From: Lindgomyces ingoldianus
Taxonomy: Eukaryota > Ascomycota > Dothideomycetes > Pleosporales > Lindgomycetaceae
Direction: 5' to 3'
DNA length: 64,000 nucleotides
Assembly (NCBI RefSeq): GCF_010093535.1
Contig: NW_022985225.1
Location: 1 to 64,000, forward strand
Position 1 is the first letter of the stretch. Each line of letters starts with the position of its first letter. Both the position numbers and the translations under genes were made by a program. The notes below the pieces were generated by a model. The model did not search any database. It worked only from the letters and a program-made list of their open reading frames with translations, and had not been told where the DNA came from. Positions 1 to 10,640 of the stretch are shown here, piece by piece.

Positions 1-330
1 GAAAGCGAGTTTTCTGATATAATGTAACGGCGCAGGCAAGACAATGGGTCCGAATGCGGTATGAATCCACTCAGAGGCATATGGGAGTGCGTGGGGACTC
101 AGAGACCTGGGAATACCAATGACACCTATAGGCCTTGTACGTAGGATATCAGAAAACTACCGAGCTAGCTACGGGGCGAGGTGCGACTAAATACATGAGG
201 GAATAGGGGTAACAGCAGGGGGCCGGGCAGAGTCGAGTCAGGGTCGAGCCAGGGTCGGAGCCGATACGGAGACCCTTCGGATAGGTTCCGGGGCGACCCG
301 AGATGGAACGATTCATGAGAATCGTTACAC
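1..330. other. GC-rich repeat-like end, possible LTR remnant
   Basis: No ORF is supported here. The stretch is GC-rich and contains short direct repeats of a CAGGGTCG-type word near 238-260. It ends in a perfect 8-bp inverted repeat with a 4-bp loop (AACGATTC at 307-314, GAATCGTT at 319-326). Immediately after it the composition switches to extreme AT-richness. A retrotransposon LTR edge would fit, but no paired LTR or primer-binding site is visible in the window, so this is inference only. Confidence 0.3.
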
Positions 331-1690
331 TAGTGTGCTGTACCTGTTTATATAGCTTCTTTAGCTCCTACTAAGGCTGCTTTTCTAAATTAGGTAGACA
401 AATTAGTTCCTATGTAGGCTAGATTTTAGCTTAGCAGAAGTAGTAATAAACTATATTACTATAAAAGTTGTTATACTAGGCTTAAAAGGCCTAGCATAGG
501 GTATAGTAAAGGTTAACTTTAGTAGCTAAATTAGTGCCTTACTTATAGCTAAAAACTATATAGTGTATCTACTACTTTTTATAGCAGCGCTTAAATTAAC
601 TAATTACACTTTAATTAAGTAGCTAATAGATACTAGTAGAATTTACTAGTAGCTATTAAATCTAGATATTTAGTAAAGGTAGCATTAGATTAACTTCTAA
701 TATATAAGCGCTATAGTTGTTTATAAGTAGTAGAATAGTTCTAGTTCTAATCTACTAATAAAAGGCCTGTAGCTAGTCCTTTATAACTATATAGTTTATT
801 TACACCTTTAGATTTAATAACTATTAAACATTTAAAGCCTTAAGGTTAACATAATGTAAAACATGTAGCCTAGCTGCCTTTTTAATAGCCTAGAAAGTAA
901 AGCGCTAGCTGCTAGTAAAGTTATAGTAGCATATAATTAATATCTAGCTCTTATCTTTCTTTTTACTAGGCTAAGCTCTAGTTAAAAGGCCTAATAACAG
1001 CACCTACTGCTAATATAGGCCTGTTTTATTTATATTAAATATATTCTTTTTTGTGTACTTTCTACATAGCGTTCTAATAGCCCTTATCTTCTGCTTAGCT
1101 TAGGCTAGCACTAAAGCAGCCTTACTATAATGCTTATAAAGCTTAATATTATAATGTTACTTAAAGTTAGTAAGCTAGCCTACACTAAACTCTAGTATAG
1201 AGAGGTTAATATAATTAAGTATTTATAGCTAAATAGCCTTTACTTTCTTAATAAAAATATTACTAGGGACATTGCTGCTAGAGCTCTTAAAGTGCTGCTA
1301 CTAGTTAAAAAGGATAGCTTTTAGGATAAGCTACTATGCCTACTGTTAATGTAAGTAGTTAGTAGCAGAGCTATTAGCACTATTAAAGTAGCTATATTGC
1401 TTTAAAAGAAACTTAGATACTGTTAACTAATAAATTTAATAGCTATATTTTTACTTAAACTAGTTAATTATGTTAATCTGCCTTTAAAAGGGCCTTTAAT
1501 GTTAATACTATTATTACAGAGCACGCTGCTGCTTATTAGTAATTACTATACATAGTATTTTCTTTTCTTAATATAACAATATTTAATTAAAAAGCCTATA
1601 ATATAGTAAGTATTATAAATTATAAATTTCTAGTAGGAAATTAATTTAAGAGCTGAAATAATATCGCTATATTAAATTATTGTTATATCG
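331..1690. repeat. AT-rich RIP-degraded repeat block
   Basis: The block is dominated by TpA steps and TAGC/CTAG/GCTA words, with few CpA and TpG dinucleotides. That is the expected product of repeat-induced point mutation, which turns CpA into TpA in duplicated DNA. Stops occur in every frame and no ORF of 60 codons survives. On the minus strand near 815-860 one frame reads roughly HYVNLKALN, faintly like the GHxNxxAL segment of copia-type pre-integrase domains; this is a weak hint of a dead retrotransposon. Both edges are sharp: the hairpin at 307-326 on the left and GC-containing sequence from about 1688 on the right. Confidence 0.65.
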
Positions 1691-2972
1691 CGCATCGCGC
1701 CATTAAGAGTTGACTGTAGCTGGATTTGATGTGCCTGCTGCACCTTCGGAAGCAATTCTGACCTTGGCCTCAAAAACAAATGTCAGAACGAAGAAGCCCG
1801 TTGTCCTTCTCCCTTCACTTCGATCTTCCCAGAAAAGGAGGATGGAGTTGACTGTGGGAGATTGTTTTATTATTAACCAGGAATGTTGTGGCTCGAGTGA
1901 GCTTTGTAACATTATTTAGGAGATATTATGATAGTCAATTGAAGAATTAAAGAGAGGAAAGCTCGAGGATGAGAGAAATGATGTAAGCGCCTTCCGACGC
2001 CAACTCAGGTCATGAATGAAGGTCCGCACTCCCTCCGTTTTCCTCCTCCAGGGATCACCAGTCACCCTCCCTGCCACTTGGCTTTCCATCTTAGACATTA
2101 GTGGTGGATAGATCTCCCGACGCTAGTCAGACTTTCAGGGCCAGTCAGCATGCATTTCGCAGCTCATCTTGATCAGCGACGTCCGTGGTGACAGGAGTGG
2201 AGAAGAATGGCGATCAGCTGCAAGATAGTTTGCAGGGTGGTCGAGGCACAGTAGCAATGGAGTCTGAGTAGCAAAGTTAGTCTCAGACTCAGGCTACGAC
2301 CCCAAAGAACTTCTTTCACCGTTCGCTTTATGACCATCTTACTGGAGTCGTTGGTCATTGTGTAAGTTTTACCTTTGGATCTCAATTATAGCAAAGTTAT
2401 GGGTTTGATGGAAACCGGGCTCGCTGCGCCTTCTATACTTCATATTCTCCTCTCCTCTCCGTACGCAATTTTTGCAGTCCGTCGTTAGGATTTACTTTAG
2501 TCTTTATGCATTATTGCGTATATCAAATTTATTGCGTTTTTCAATCTTAAGCTTTTGCCGATCAGTGTGGTGTCATATGCGCTAATTTAGCTCAGCCTTG
2601 CTTCGCCCCAAGATCCGGTACCAACGTTCCCACTCGTGGCAAAAGTGGAAGGTTATTCCCTGTCTCCCGGCTCCATGGGCTAACATTTGTTTCGTTGCCA
2701 AGTCACGCAGGCAGCTGCCCACTGTTTCAAGGGTTTAACACCTCAACGTTTTAGCCACATTCAGATCGACCAATCTCCACGAAGTCATGGGGTTCGTTTG
2801 CAGGTGTCTATATCTCGGTACCTAGTCCTAGTTAGATGCTTCATACTCACACTCCATCTAAACATCATCAATTTGCTCTTCCTTCCTTCATTCATTTCTG
2901 GCTCAAACATCTCAGCATCAGCTTCCAACTGTCTTCGTTCCCGCCTGTTCCTCGATTACCTTTAGTAAACAA
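1691..2972. other. Intergenic, no gene supported
   Basis: Normal-composition DNA between the AT-rich block and the ankyrin gene. Short ORFs occur on both strands (for example 1703-1919 in opposite frames and 2687-2965), but none shows a recognisable domain or a convincing start. The last few hundred bases presumably contain the promoter and 5' leader of the downstream gene. Confidence 0.5.
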
Positions 2973-5237
2973 ATGACGTCCGGAAACAGAGTGGAGAAGA
3001 GGAGGAACGTGCGGAAGCCATGGACCAAGAGGGGCAGAGGACCTCCCCGGCGTTGGACCGCATCTTTGCAGAAAAAGCTCGTCATGCTCCGTCTATGTGG
3101 CCTTCAGCTCCGCGAGATCCTGGAGATCTTCAACGAACTTAATCTAATGTGTGAAGGCACGTACAAGGCAAAGTGAGTGAACACTTCTTTCGTTAATAAC
3201 TAATATGACCCTAACTGGAACAGAGAACGGCGTGCCCAACAGCTACTCCGGGAGCTTCTCTCGGATGGGCCCCTAGTGAAAACGTCTAAACCATGGCAGA
3301 AGGAACCATATCGTCGGTTCTGCTCAACCAGCAAGGCGAATACTCGACAGCGAGTCAAATTTCTCAGGTTCCAGGCTTTCCGCAACTGTAACAGCAGAGT
3401 AGGGAAGATAACTTTTGCCTCTCAGCATGCGCCAGGAATGCAAACGGATTCCATCCAGCTCAGTACGACCCATTCCTTGGGTGAATTCAATCCTGCAGCT
3501 GCAGGGACTGCCAATCTCCCGTTCACAACCGCGGATAGCACGCAACATCTGGGCGACTCTGGTGTGCCTGACATGACTCGACCTCGACCTAACCTCATTG
3601 ATGCTCTTCGAAATGAAACAATTAATCCGCAATCTGTATCAGGGAATTCGACTAGCCGCAGTTCATCTGATAGACCCAATTCCCGACGCAGTTCAGGAAT
3701 CGGAGAGATATTAGAAAGGACAAGCTTCACCTCGTCTCTCAGATCTGACATCGCGAGCCTGCTGCGCAAGAGATTCTCCAGCAGCACCGTGGCAACATCT
3801 ACCATTGGGCTACAAGAGGAGCCTCCATCAACAGAATTGGCTACATCACACATGGCAGATGGGCTCGGCCCTGAACCCGAGCAGCCAAACACTAGTCAGA
3901 TACCCAGCGAGGAAGACTTTGCCTTACAGGACGAAATTCTACGCATTATGGCTAGACATCGCCGAAAAGGCGAACAGGCAAATACTTCTCTAATTCAGAG
4001 TTGTTGCATTGGCACGACCTGGAGGCTCACTGGATGCATTCACCGGCATATCCAAGATCAGATTGAAAGTGGATATCTCTCTACCCGGATGCTTCTCGGA
4101 CTTCCCTGCAAGTGGGACGCCTTATTCTTTGCCGCGCGGATTGGAGCCCCTGCTACTATCATCTTCCAACTTATAGATAGTACTTTGTCGGTGAACACGA
4201 CTAACGACGACGGCCAGACTTTCCTCTTTGTCCTAGACCCAAGGGGCCTACGCAATGCAATCTGCACCTGTAGAATGGCAGCGCTATCATCGCGTCTAGG
4301 TATCATTGCGCGCCGTGGGCGCGAACAAAAGCTTTTCGCAAAACATTCATCGGCTTTTGAATGCTTGATCCATCAGTTGGAACGCCGGTCATTCAATTTT
4401 GACCAAATCGACCACGAAGGACGCCATTTTCTGATGTTTCTTTGCGCGTCGGCATCATTCGATCTTCGCTGTTTAATTGCCCTTGGAAAACGAAGTCGAG
4501 AATGGGAACAAAGACTGCAACAACTTTCCACCTACCGCGACAACGCAGGCATGTTCTTTGTTGATTTCCTGGAGTCACACCCTGATTACTCTTGTTATAT
4601 CAACGAGCTGGCCCCTTTGGGCCCCATATGCCCGCGATTGATATACAAAGGAGATGGGTCAGGGCTTACGAGAATACTAGGTGGGGAAGATGACTATGGG
4701 CGCTCTTGGCTACACAAACTTCTCCAGACTTGCGACTCCTCCCTAATTCCTGGGCGCATATTTGCCAAAGAAGAACACAAATGCGATATCAATAAATACG
4801 ACAATACAGGCCAAACCCCGCTCATGGGGTTTCTCAACTCTGCAGTCGGACGTTCAGTCAACGAGCCACTGGAACTTGGCTTCATCCAGAAGCTGATAGA
4901 GTGGAGCCCCAACATCAATATCAATGCTCGATCGCGAGACGGCAGCACGGTGCTCCATTTCGCCGCTAAAGCATCTTTACCAATGATATTAATGTTTCTG
5001 GTTTCCAAGGGAGCAGTTGTCAACCAAAGGGACGCCACAGGCAAAAGCGCGCTTGATTATGCAGCAGAGAGCTTAGACCAGAGTAGAAGCTCGGGAGCAC
5101 CTGCCAGCTTTACTGCGAGGTCAATGAAATGTATTACAATTTTATTTAACCATGGCGCGGTGTCCACAGACGAAGGGGAACATAATACACTAGCTTCAAC
5201 ATCCAAGTCCGTGAAAGCTCTGTCCGAATTCATTTAG
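2973..5237 (+). CDS. Ankyrin-repeat protein with basic N-terminus
   Basis: Two exons, 2973-3172 and 3224-5237. The 51-bp intron has GTGAGT, a CTAAC branch and CAG; the join keeps phase and gives 737 residues. The N-terminus (about 8-80) is basic, with KRGRGPPRRW followed by a helical stretch. It may be a helix-turn-helix-like or Clr5-like DNA-binding region, but the match is weak. The middle (about 120-240) is Ser-rich and probably disordered. The C-terminal part (about 575-700) has ankyrin-like repeats: a GQTPLM repeat, GSTVLHFAAK near residue 640 and GKSALDYAAE near 673. Fungal proteins of this type are usually nuclear or cytoplasmic scaffolds of unknown role. The start was chosen because the first exon splices cleanly into the long frame. 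It converges on the copper ATPase gene. The function is not known. Confidence 0.75.
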
Positions 5238-5641
5238 TAGGAACATGTTGCGGAGATACAACGCGAAAGGAGCGAATTCCATGAGATGAGATGATCAAAA
5301 TGTTCACTATCAGTAGGAGGGTATATCGACATCTTCCGATTCCGTTCCTGGAGATAGAGTGGGAAGGGAGCGAATTCCATGAAATGAGATGAGATACAAA
5401 TTTTTGCTATCAATAAGGGGTATTAAGGTCGTCTCGCGTATCTACAGCTTCCTCGAATTTCGTGCCTGAAAACCCGTCCGGATCCTATTTTAATCCTCCC
5501 CACGAATCTATCCCACACAACCTACCAACCAGCCATCCACGGCAATTCGCAAGAACTCATTCGACGCAAAAAGAGGCGATGTATACACGACAAAAAATAC
5601 ATCTTCCCCGCAACTTCTCTTCCCATTCATTTCCCCTGCTC
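5238..5641. repeat. Two diverged direct repeats, 98-bp spacing
   Basis: This gap lies between two convergent genes. A segment starting GGAGCGAATTCCATGA at 5269 recurs at 5367, followed in both copies by ATGAGATGA, a (C/G)CTATCA core and a GGGTAT end. Each copy is about 58 bp and they differ by scattered substitutions. It is an old tandem or local duplication in the shared 3' region; no gene is visible. Confidence 0.6.
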
Positions 5642-8600
5642 CTACTCCTGCTCCATCACCCCACCATCCTCTTTCCTGGCCCTAAAACCCACCCCCGGAA
5701 TCCTCGACCGCAAAGCCAAACTACTACACACCACACTCACACTACTCAAAGCCATTGCCAAACTCGCCCAGACAGGGTCAAGTCGAACATGTTTCCCGCC
5801 TGCGCCTCCCATCCCGCCTCCCATTCCCAGCCCACTATGCTGCATCTGTCCCGATCCCACTTCAGCTCCCCCCGTGGTGATCGGGAACAGAACCCCAGCG
5901 GCGACTGGCATAGCAACGATGTTGTAAACAAGCGCCCAGCCGAAATTAAAGTAGACGCGACGGAAGACGGTGCGTGAAAGTGTGAGCAGCGTAAGTAGGG
6001 ATGTGAGACGCGAGTTTATGAGGATAAACGAGGAGGATGACAGCGCAATATCCGAACCCGAACCGATTGCAATTGAAAGGTCTGCGGCACTAAGGGCGGG
6101 GGCGTCGTTGATGCCATCACCAACCATGGCAATGGTGGCTCGAGAACTTTTACCGCCGTTCTTAGGATGATATAGGCTCGAGCTAGGGCGATTGAAGGGG
6201 TTGAGGAAGAGGCCGCGTTGTGTCTTGGATAGGGTCTTCTGGAGATATTTGATCTTCTCGGCTTTTTGGTCGGGCAGGACGCCGGCGATGATGTTGGAAT
6301 ATGGGATCCCAACTTGTGCGCCCACAGCTGCCGCAGTAATTAGGTTGTCGCCACTTAGCATCCAGACATCGATACCCTGGCTCTTGAGTGCAGAGATGAC
6401 GGATACGGCTTCTGGGCGTAAAGGATCTGCGATGGAGAATAGCGCAGCCAGAGACCAGGGTAGGGAGGGAGTTGGCGGCGTCTCTGTTGTTGAGCTGAAT
6501 GAGAGTTCCGAAATGGTGGAGAGCTTCCGTTCGGGAGCATTGGAGTTGGAGTTGGAAGTGTGGGTTGAGAGGAGCACAGCGGCGAGGGCAACTGATTTTC
6601 CTTGGGCTTTCCACGTCTGCAGTGCTGTGGCTTCGGAGGCTGAGATCGAGACCTGGTGGTCGGACATGTAAGCTTCGTTACCGATTATTGCAGTTATCTC
6701 CTCGTCCCCAGACTTGAAGGTTCCTTTGAGACCTTTTCCAGGGACTTCATCAATGGTGATGACTGAGGGGTCTTGAAGCTTTTGAGTGTTTTTACAGAAT
6801 GTGACTAAAGCACGAGCAATGGGATGGTTGCTGTTCTCTTCTAAAGACTTGATGATACCCAGTACAAGTGGCGCGTCGTGGCCGTTGGCAAACTTGTAAT
6901 CCGTAACTGCAGGATCGCCGCCTTGAGTCAATGTGCCCGTCTTGTCGAAGACAATGCAGTCAATAGAGCTAGCTTCTTGGAAAGCCTCTCCTCCACCCTT
7001 AACCAGAATGCCATGCTTAGCGGCTAGACCACCACCCACGAAGAGCGCGGTTGGTGCTGCAAGACCAATACCGCACGGGCAGGCGATGACAAATACAGCA
7101 ATTGCAAAGCGGAGGGACCAAAGAGCCCAGCCACCGGACCCTTCGTCGCGCCAATCCTTGGGGATAGCTCCAGTGGATCCAAGAATAAGCCAGGTTGTCC
7201 AAGTGATAATGGCAACAAGGACGACAAAGGGAACAAAGTGGCTAGTTATTCTATCCGCGACTCTCTCAACAGGTGCTCGACGAGTCTGGCCTTCTCGGAC
7301 AACGTTGATGATTTGATCCAGCATCGAAGTTCCAGACACAGTCGTAGTTTTGACTTTGATAGGTTGTCCCTTGTTGATCGTACCTGAGAATGCTGTGTCT
7401 CCAATCTCCTTTTTTACGGGCCGAGACTCCCCAGTAAGGCTTGATTCATCGAAGTCTGCTGAACCTTCAATAATTATTCCATCAAATGGTGGTGACGAGC
7501 CGTGTGGGACTCTCATGACATCGCCGATCTCGAGCAGGTCGGTAGCAATCTTTTGGTCTCCTTTCTTAGCTTCGATAAGAATGGCCTCCTCGGGGCGAAG
7601 CTTCCCAAGTGATGTGACTGCGTCACCCGTCTTAGCCTTGCTATATGCCTCCAAAAACCGTCCAATTAGGAGGAACATTGTTAAGAATACCACCGAGTCG
7701 AAGTACGAGTCAGTCATCGAACCCGAAGATTTCTTCGTTGCAGCCAAAGCCAGCTCTATGATCGAAGCAAAGTATGCAATACTCGTACCGAGCGACATCA
7801 ACATGTTCATGCTTCCGAATCTGTAGAAGCGCTGAAGAATCGGAGTGCGGCTGCCCAGCCTCCACATAGCACGGAGTTCCTTCAGTGCTCGTACATGAAA
7901 TGTGTCTGCAGCGAAGAAGTATACCGGCGTTGCCAGGATGAAGAGAGCCCAGCTGACACGGGTGACATATCCTGCCCACATAGGCTCCATGATGTATTGA
8001 CGAATGGGGTTTGTTGATTTAACCAAGCTCATGAAAACGATGCCAAGAAGAAAGGTTGGAATGGCCACGATGACAGAGAGAACAAGACGGAACAGTATGC
8101 GCTTCCTCTCTCGAGCATGCATCTCTCGAGCACGTTCTTCAATTGAAGGAGGGTGATACACAGACGGCTTGAAGGAAGGGTCAAGTCCCGTGATCGTCTG
8201 AAAGATATGGCGGATCGTGAAATTTGGAGGTTCCGGCAGATATCGGATGAATAGGATCGGCGACTTCTCAGATAGTGGCGGCTCTTCTAGCCCGAATGTG
8301 AATTTCTGTCCAAATTTGTTGGTGAGCTCTCCAGTTATGCGTCCTGGGCAGTGGTGACAGAACATGCCGTCAATACGGATACCGATAGATCTCTCCAGCA
8401 TCTCTTCTGTAGTGTCATCCTCAGGAACAATACTATCAAGTGTCGCATCGTAGCCCATGTCTTCGATCGTCTCCTGGATCTCTGGTAGGTGTTCCTTCCC
8501 TACAAAGACGATAGTGGCGCTGTTAGAAACCAGGTTAACATCGACTTTTTCGATCCAGGTATGAGGTTTCAGGGCGTCCGTGACATTCCCAACGCAGGAG

Positions 8601-9544
8601 CTGCAAGTCATTCCCCCGATTGCGTATGTAGCACGCCATCGGTCTCCGTGTTGCTTGTGCAGTGGGGCAACCCTGAGCGCAGGGTGCTCCAGTTCCTCGA
8701 GCTTCTCCACGGTGGCATCGAAGCCTGTATCCTCGATCGTTTCTATGATCTCTTGAACTCGGTGCTTGCCATCGAAAACAGCTGACCCACTGCTCGTGAG
8801 GAGATTGACGTCAATAGATCGTACCCATGGTAGCTGCTGTACCGCATGCGTGATGCTGCTCACACACGAGCTGCACGTCATTCCTGAGAGGCCCAACGTC
8901 GCCTTGTATAGAATCGGGCTCGTTGGATGGTCGACGACAACGAATCTGTCCGTCGCGGGGGACTTTGAGCCTCGAAGGGAGTCATGGTCCTCGAGGCTCA
9001 CCTTTTCGGTGGTCGTCACTGCCGGTTCTGGCTTCAAAGGAAGGAAGGTATCGCTGATAGCTTGCAAGCTAACACCCCCCGCTTCCGCCTTACATTGCTC
9101 GCACTGGTCGACGTGCTTCTGTCGCTTATGCATGTCCGGTTCCTTGGAGTTTTGGCTGTGGCCACGAGAGTGCTGCCAGTGTGAAACAGCCTGCTCCAAA
9201 CTGTTCTGCCACTCTGCGTCGTGCTCCTCTGGGTTCCGAACCTCGACCAGGTCGTGCGATGGGTGTTTGTCTTGGAAAATGCTGTGTACTTCAAAGCCAG
9301 CAACCTCTAGAGATTCGGATATATCCTTTGCTGTAAGGGATGGACTGTGACGGAGAACGACCGAATGAGAAACAATAGAGTGAGAAATGAAATCGGGAGC
9401 AGGTTGGAGTGAGCTTAAGGACTCCCGGATACTGTCTACGCATGACGGACAGTGCAAGTTGGATATGAAGATGGTGGTACCGATCGTGTCAGGGAGTGGT
9501 TGGTGCAATCTGGGTGAGTGAATCTTTGGCGACGTACGTGACAT
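5642..9544 (-). CDS. ccc2: Copper-transporting P1B-type ATPase (CCC2 family)
   Basis: Single exon, 1300 residues from the ATG at 9544. The frame stays open upstream to 9922, but that part shows no domain, so the ATG just before the first metal-binding domain was preferred. The enzyme pumps Cu(I) into the Golgi lumen using ATP, loading secreted cuproenzymes such as laccases and multicopper ferroxidases. Four heavy-metal-associated modules are visible: CPSC at 32-35, two GMTCSSC modules near 222 and 311, and a divergent GMFCHHC module near 393. The ATPase core then shows TGES near 702, the intramembrane CPC near 820, the phosphorylated aspartate in DKTGTLT near 866, the SNHP histidine-proline motif near 905 and GDGIND near 1141. 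Hydrophobic helices flank these motifs. All catalytic residues appear intact. Family assignment is firm; the Golgi location is inferred from yeast Ccc2 and human ATP7A/B. Confidence 0.95.
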   Translation of the reverse strand: MSRTSPKIHSPRLHQPLPDTIGTTIFISNLHCPSCVDSIRESLSSLQPAPDFISHSIVSHSVVLRHSPSLTAKDISESLEVAGFEVHSIFQDKHPSHDLVEVRNPEEHDAEWQNSLEQAVSHWQHSRGHSQNSKEPDMHKRQKHVDQCEQCKAEAGGVSLQAISDTFLPLKPEPAVTTTEKVSLEDHDSLRGSKSPATDRFVVVDHPTSPILYKATLGLSGMTCSSCVSSITHAVQQLPWVRSIDVNLLTSSGSAVFDGKHRVQEIIETIEDTGFDATVEKLEELEHPALRVAPLHKQHGDRWRATYAIGGMTCSSCVGNVTDALKPHTWIEKVDVNLVSNSATIVFVGKEHLPEIQETIEDMGYDATLDSIVPEDDTTEEMLERSIGIRIDGMFCHHCPGRITGELTNKFGQKFTFGLEEPPLSEKSPILFIRYLPEPPNFTIRHIFQTITGLDPSFKPSVYHPPSIEERAREMHARERKRILFRLVLSVIVAIPTFLLGIVFMSLVKSTNPIRQYIMEPMWAGYVTRVSWALFILATPVYFFAADTFHVRALKELRAMWRLGSRTPILQRFYRFGSMNMLMSLGTSIAYFASIIELALAATKKSSGSMTDSYFDSVVFLTMFLLIGRFLEAYSKAKTGDAVTSLGKLRPEEAILIEAKKGDQKIATDLLEIGDVMRVPHGSSPPFDGIIIEGSADFDESSLTGESRPVKKEIGDTAFSGTINKGQPIKVKTTTVSGTSMLDQIINVVREGQTRRAPVERVADRITSHFVPFVVLVAIITWTTWLILGSTGAIPKDWRDEGSGGWALWSLRFAIAVFVIACPCGIGLAAPTALFVGGGLAAKHGILVKGGGEAFQEASSIDCIVFDKTGTLTQGGDPAVTDYKFANGHDAPLVLGIIKSLEENSNHPIARALVTFCKNTQKLQDPSVITIDEVPGKGLKGTFKSGDEEITAIIGNEAYMSDHQVSISASEATALQTWKAQGKSVALAAVLLSTHTSNSNSNAPERKLSTISELSFSSTTETPPTPSLPWSLAALFSIADPLRPEAVSVISALKSQGIDVWMLSGDNLITAAAVGAQVGIPYSNIIAGVLPDQKAEKIKYLQKTLSKTQRGLFLNPFNRPSSSLYHPKNGGKSSRATIAMVGDGINDAPALSAADLSIAIGSGSDIALSSSSFILINSRLTSLLTLLTLSRTVFRRVYFNFGWALVYNIVAMPVAAGVLFPITTGGAEVGSGQMQHSGLGMGGGMGGAGGKHVRLDPVWASLAMALSSVSVVCSSLALRSRIPGVGFRARKEDGGVMEQE

Positions 9545-10640
9545 GTTGATTCGGATAGCACGGTACAACCGCGCCGCGATCGTGCAATATCGAAATCCCG
9601 GTGCGCGTGCCCTGGGGTGAAATAAGGGTGGTGGAGGTGATACGCCAAGGCTGTTAAGAGCCGACGGTACAACCGGGTGGTTTAATCTAATAAATCTAGC
9701 AAACTGGAGGAAGCGAGTCTGGGTAATAAAGGCAGTGCCGATCAAGTGGGTGGAGGTTTTATGTATGCAAGTTGGACTTGAAGTAACGGAAAGGTCTGGC
9801 AGATAACAGAAGGCGGAAACTTTTTCTTTGATATAGTAGTGGGGGTGCTTCAAGTGGGTATGTGGCAACCGCACAAGTCGCGCAGCACTATTCACGCAGT
9901 CATGGACAGCACAACCGCACAAACAGCGCGTCGTTCGATGTCAGTGGCCCTCCAGGAATGATCAAATTCTTGGTTGACACATGTTTCGTGCATGGTTGCT
10001 GTTAGCCATTTAGGCGCAACAAGTCCATAGCTAGTGAGGCATCATGTTAATAATCAAAGGAACGATGATTCCGAATGGGGACGGGTGTTCAGGAGAAGGA
10101 AGGATGACGAAAGCTTAACCATAGACAAGCTTTCTGCCTTCTCGTTCCCCACCGCGGCACCACCATCTCGGAATGTTCGAACAACAAACCATTCCCAGAA
10201 CTAGCTAGTTATTAATGACAATCTAACTATCCCCGTTTCGCGTGCTCCATCTGCTCACGACCTCTCATGCGCATATATTGCGGTTTAGATGAAGTCGCTC
10301 CGCGGACGAGTCCTGCTTTTAAGATTCCAGGGTCGACTGTCTCGTGCACATCCTCCTGTCACTTGCGACCAAAATCGTCACGCAGCATCGCCTCCGTATC
10401 ACCAAAGGGTACCTCTACCAACGTGTCTGTGATATTGAAGTTGCTCGGAATGGCGCATCGGCCCTGTGGAAGGCAAACTTACCCGCGCGAAATAACGCTG
10501 TGAGAACGATTGCGATATCTACAAAAGATGGAAAAAGCTATTGGATCCGTGGTATTCAGGCGACTTCAGCGATAATGAGATTTGAGCGATAATGTGAGGC
10601 ATCCCAAATGGCGTGCTGCCTATCTCGGTGTTGTGAGTAT
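9545..10640. other. Intergenic, upstream of the copper ATPase
   Basis: About 1.1 kb between the start of the copper ATPase gene and the 3' end of the GRF zinc-finger gene, both on the minus strand. It should hold the ATPase promoter and 5' leader. A short plus-strand ORF from about 10290 has a basic, mitochondrial-leader-like N-terminus but soon meets a stop, and I could not support it as a gene. No clear TATA element or copper-response element was recognised. Confidence 0.5.

Noticed and set aside
9545..9922. In-frame 126-residue N-terminal extension of the copper ATPase
   Set aside because: It has no recognisable domain or targeting pattern, and the internal ATG at 9544 directly precedes the first metal-binding module. 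It is probably promoter or leader.
10267..10592. Plus-strand ORFs upstream of the copper ATPase, one with a basic leader-like N-terminus
   Set aside because: Two frames overlap, each stops early, and no splice sites join them into a recognisable protein.
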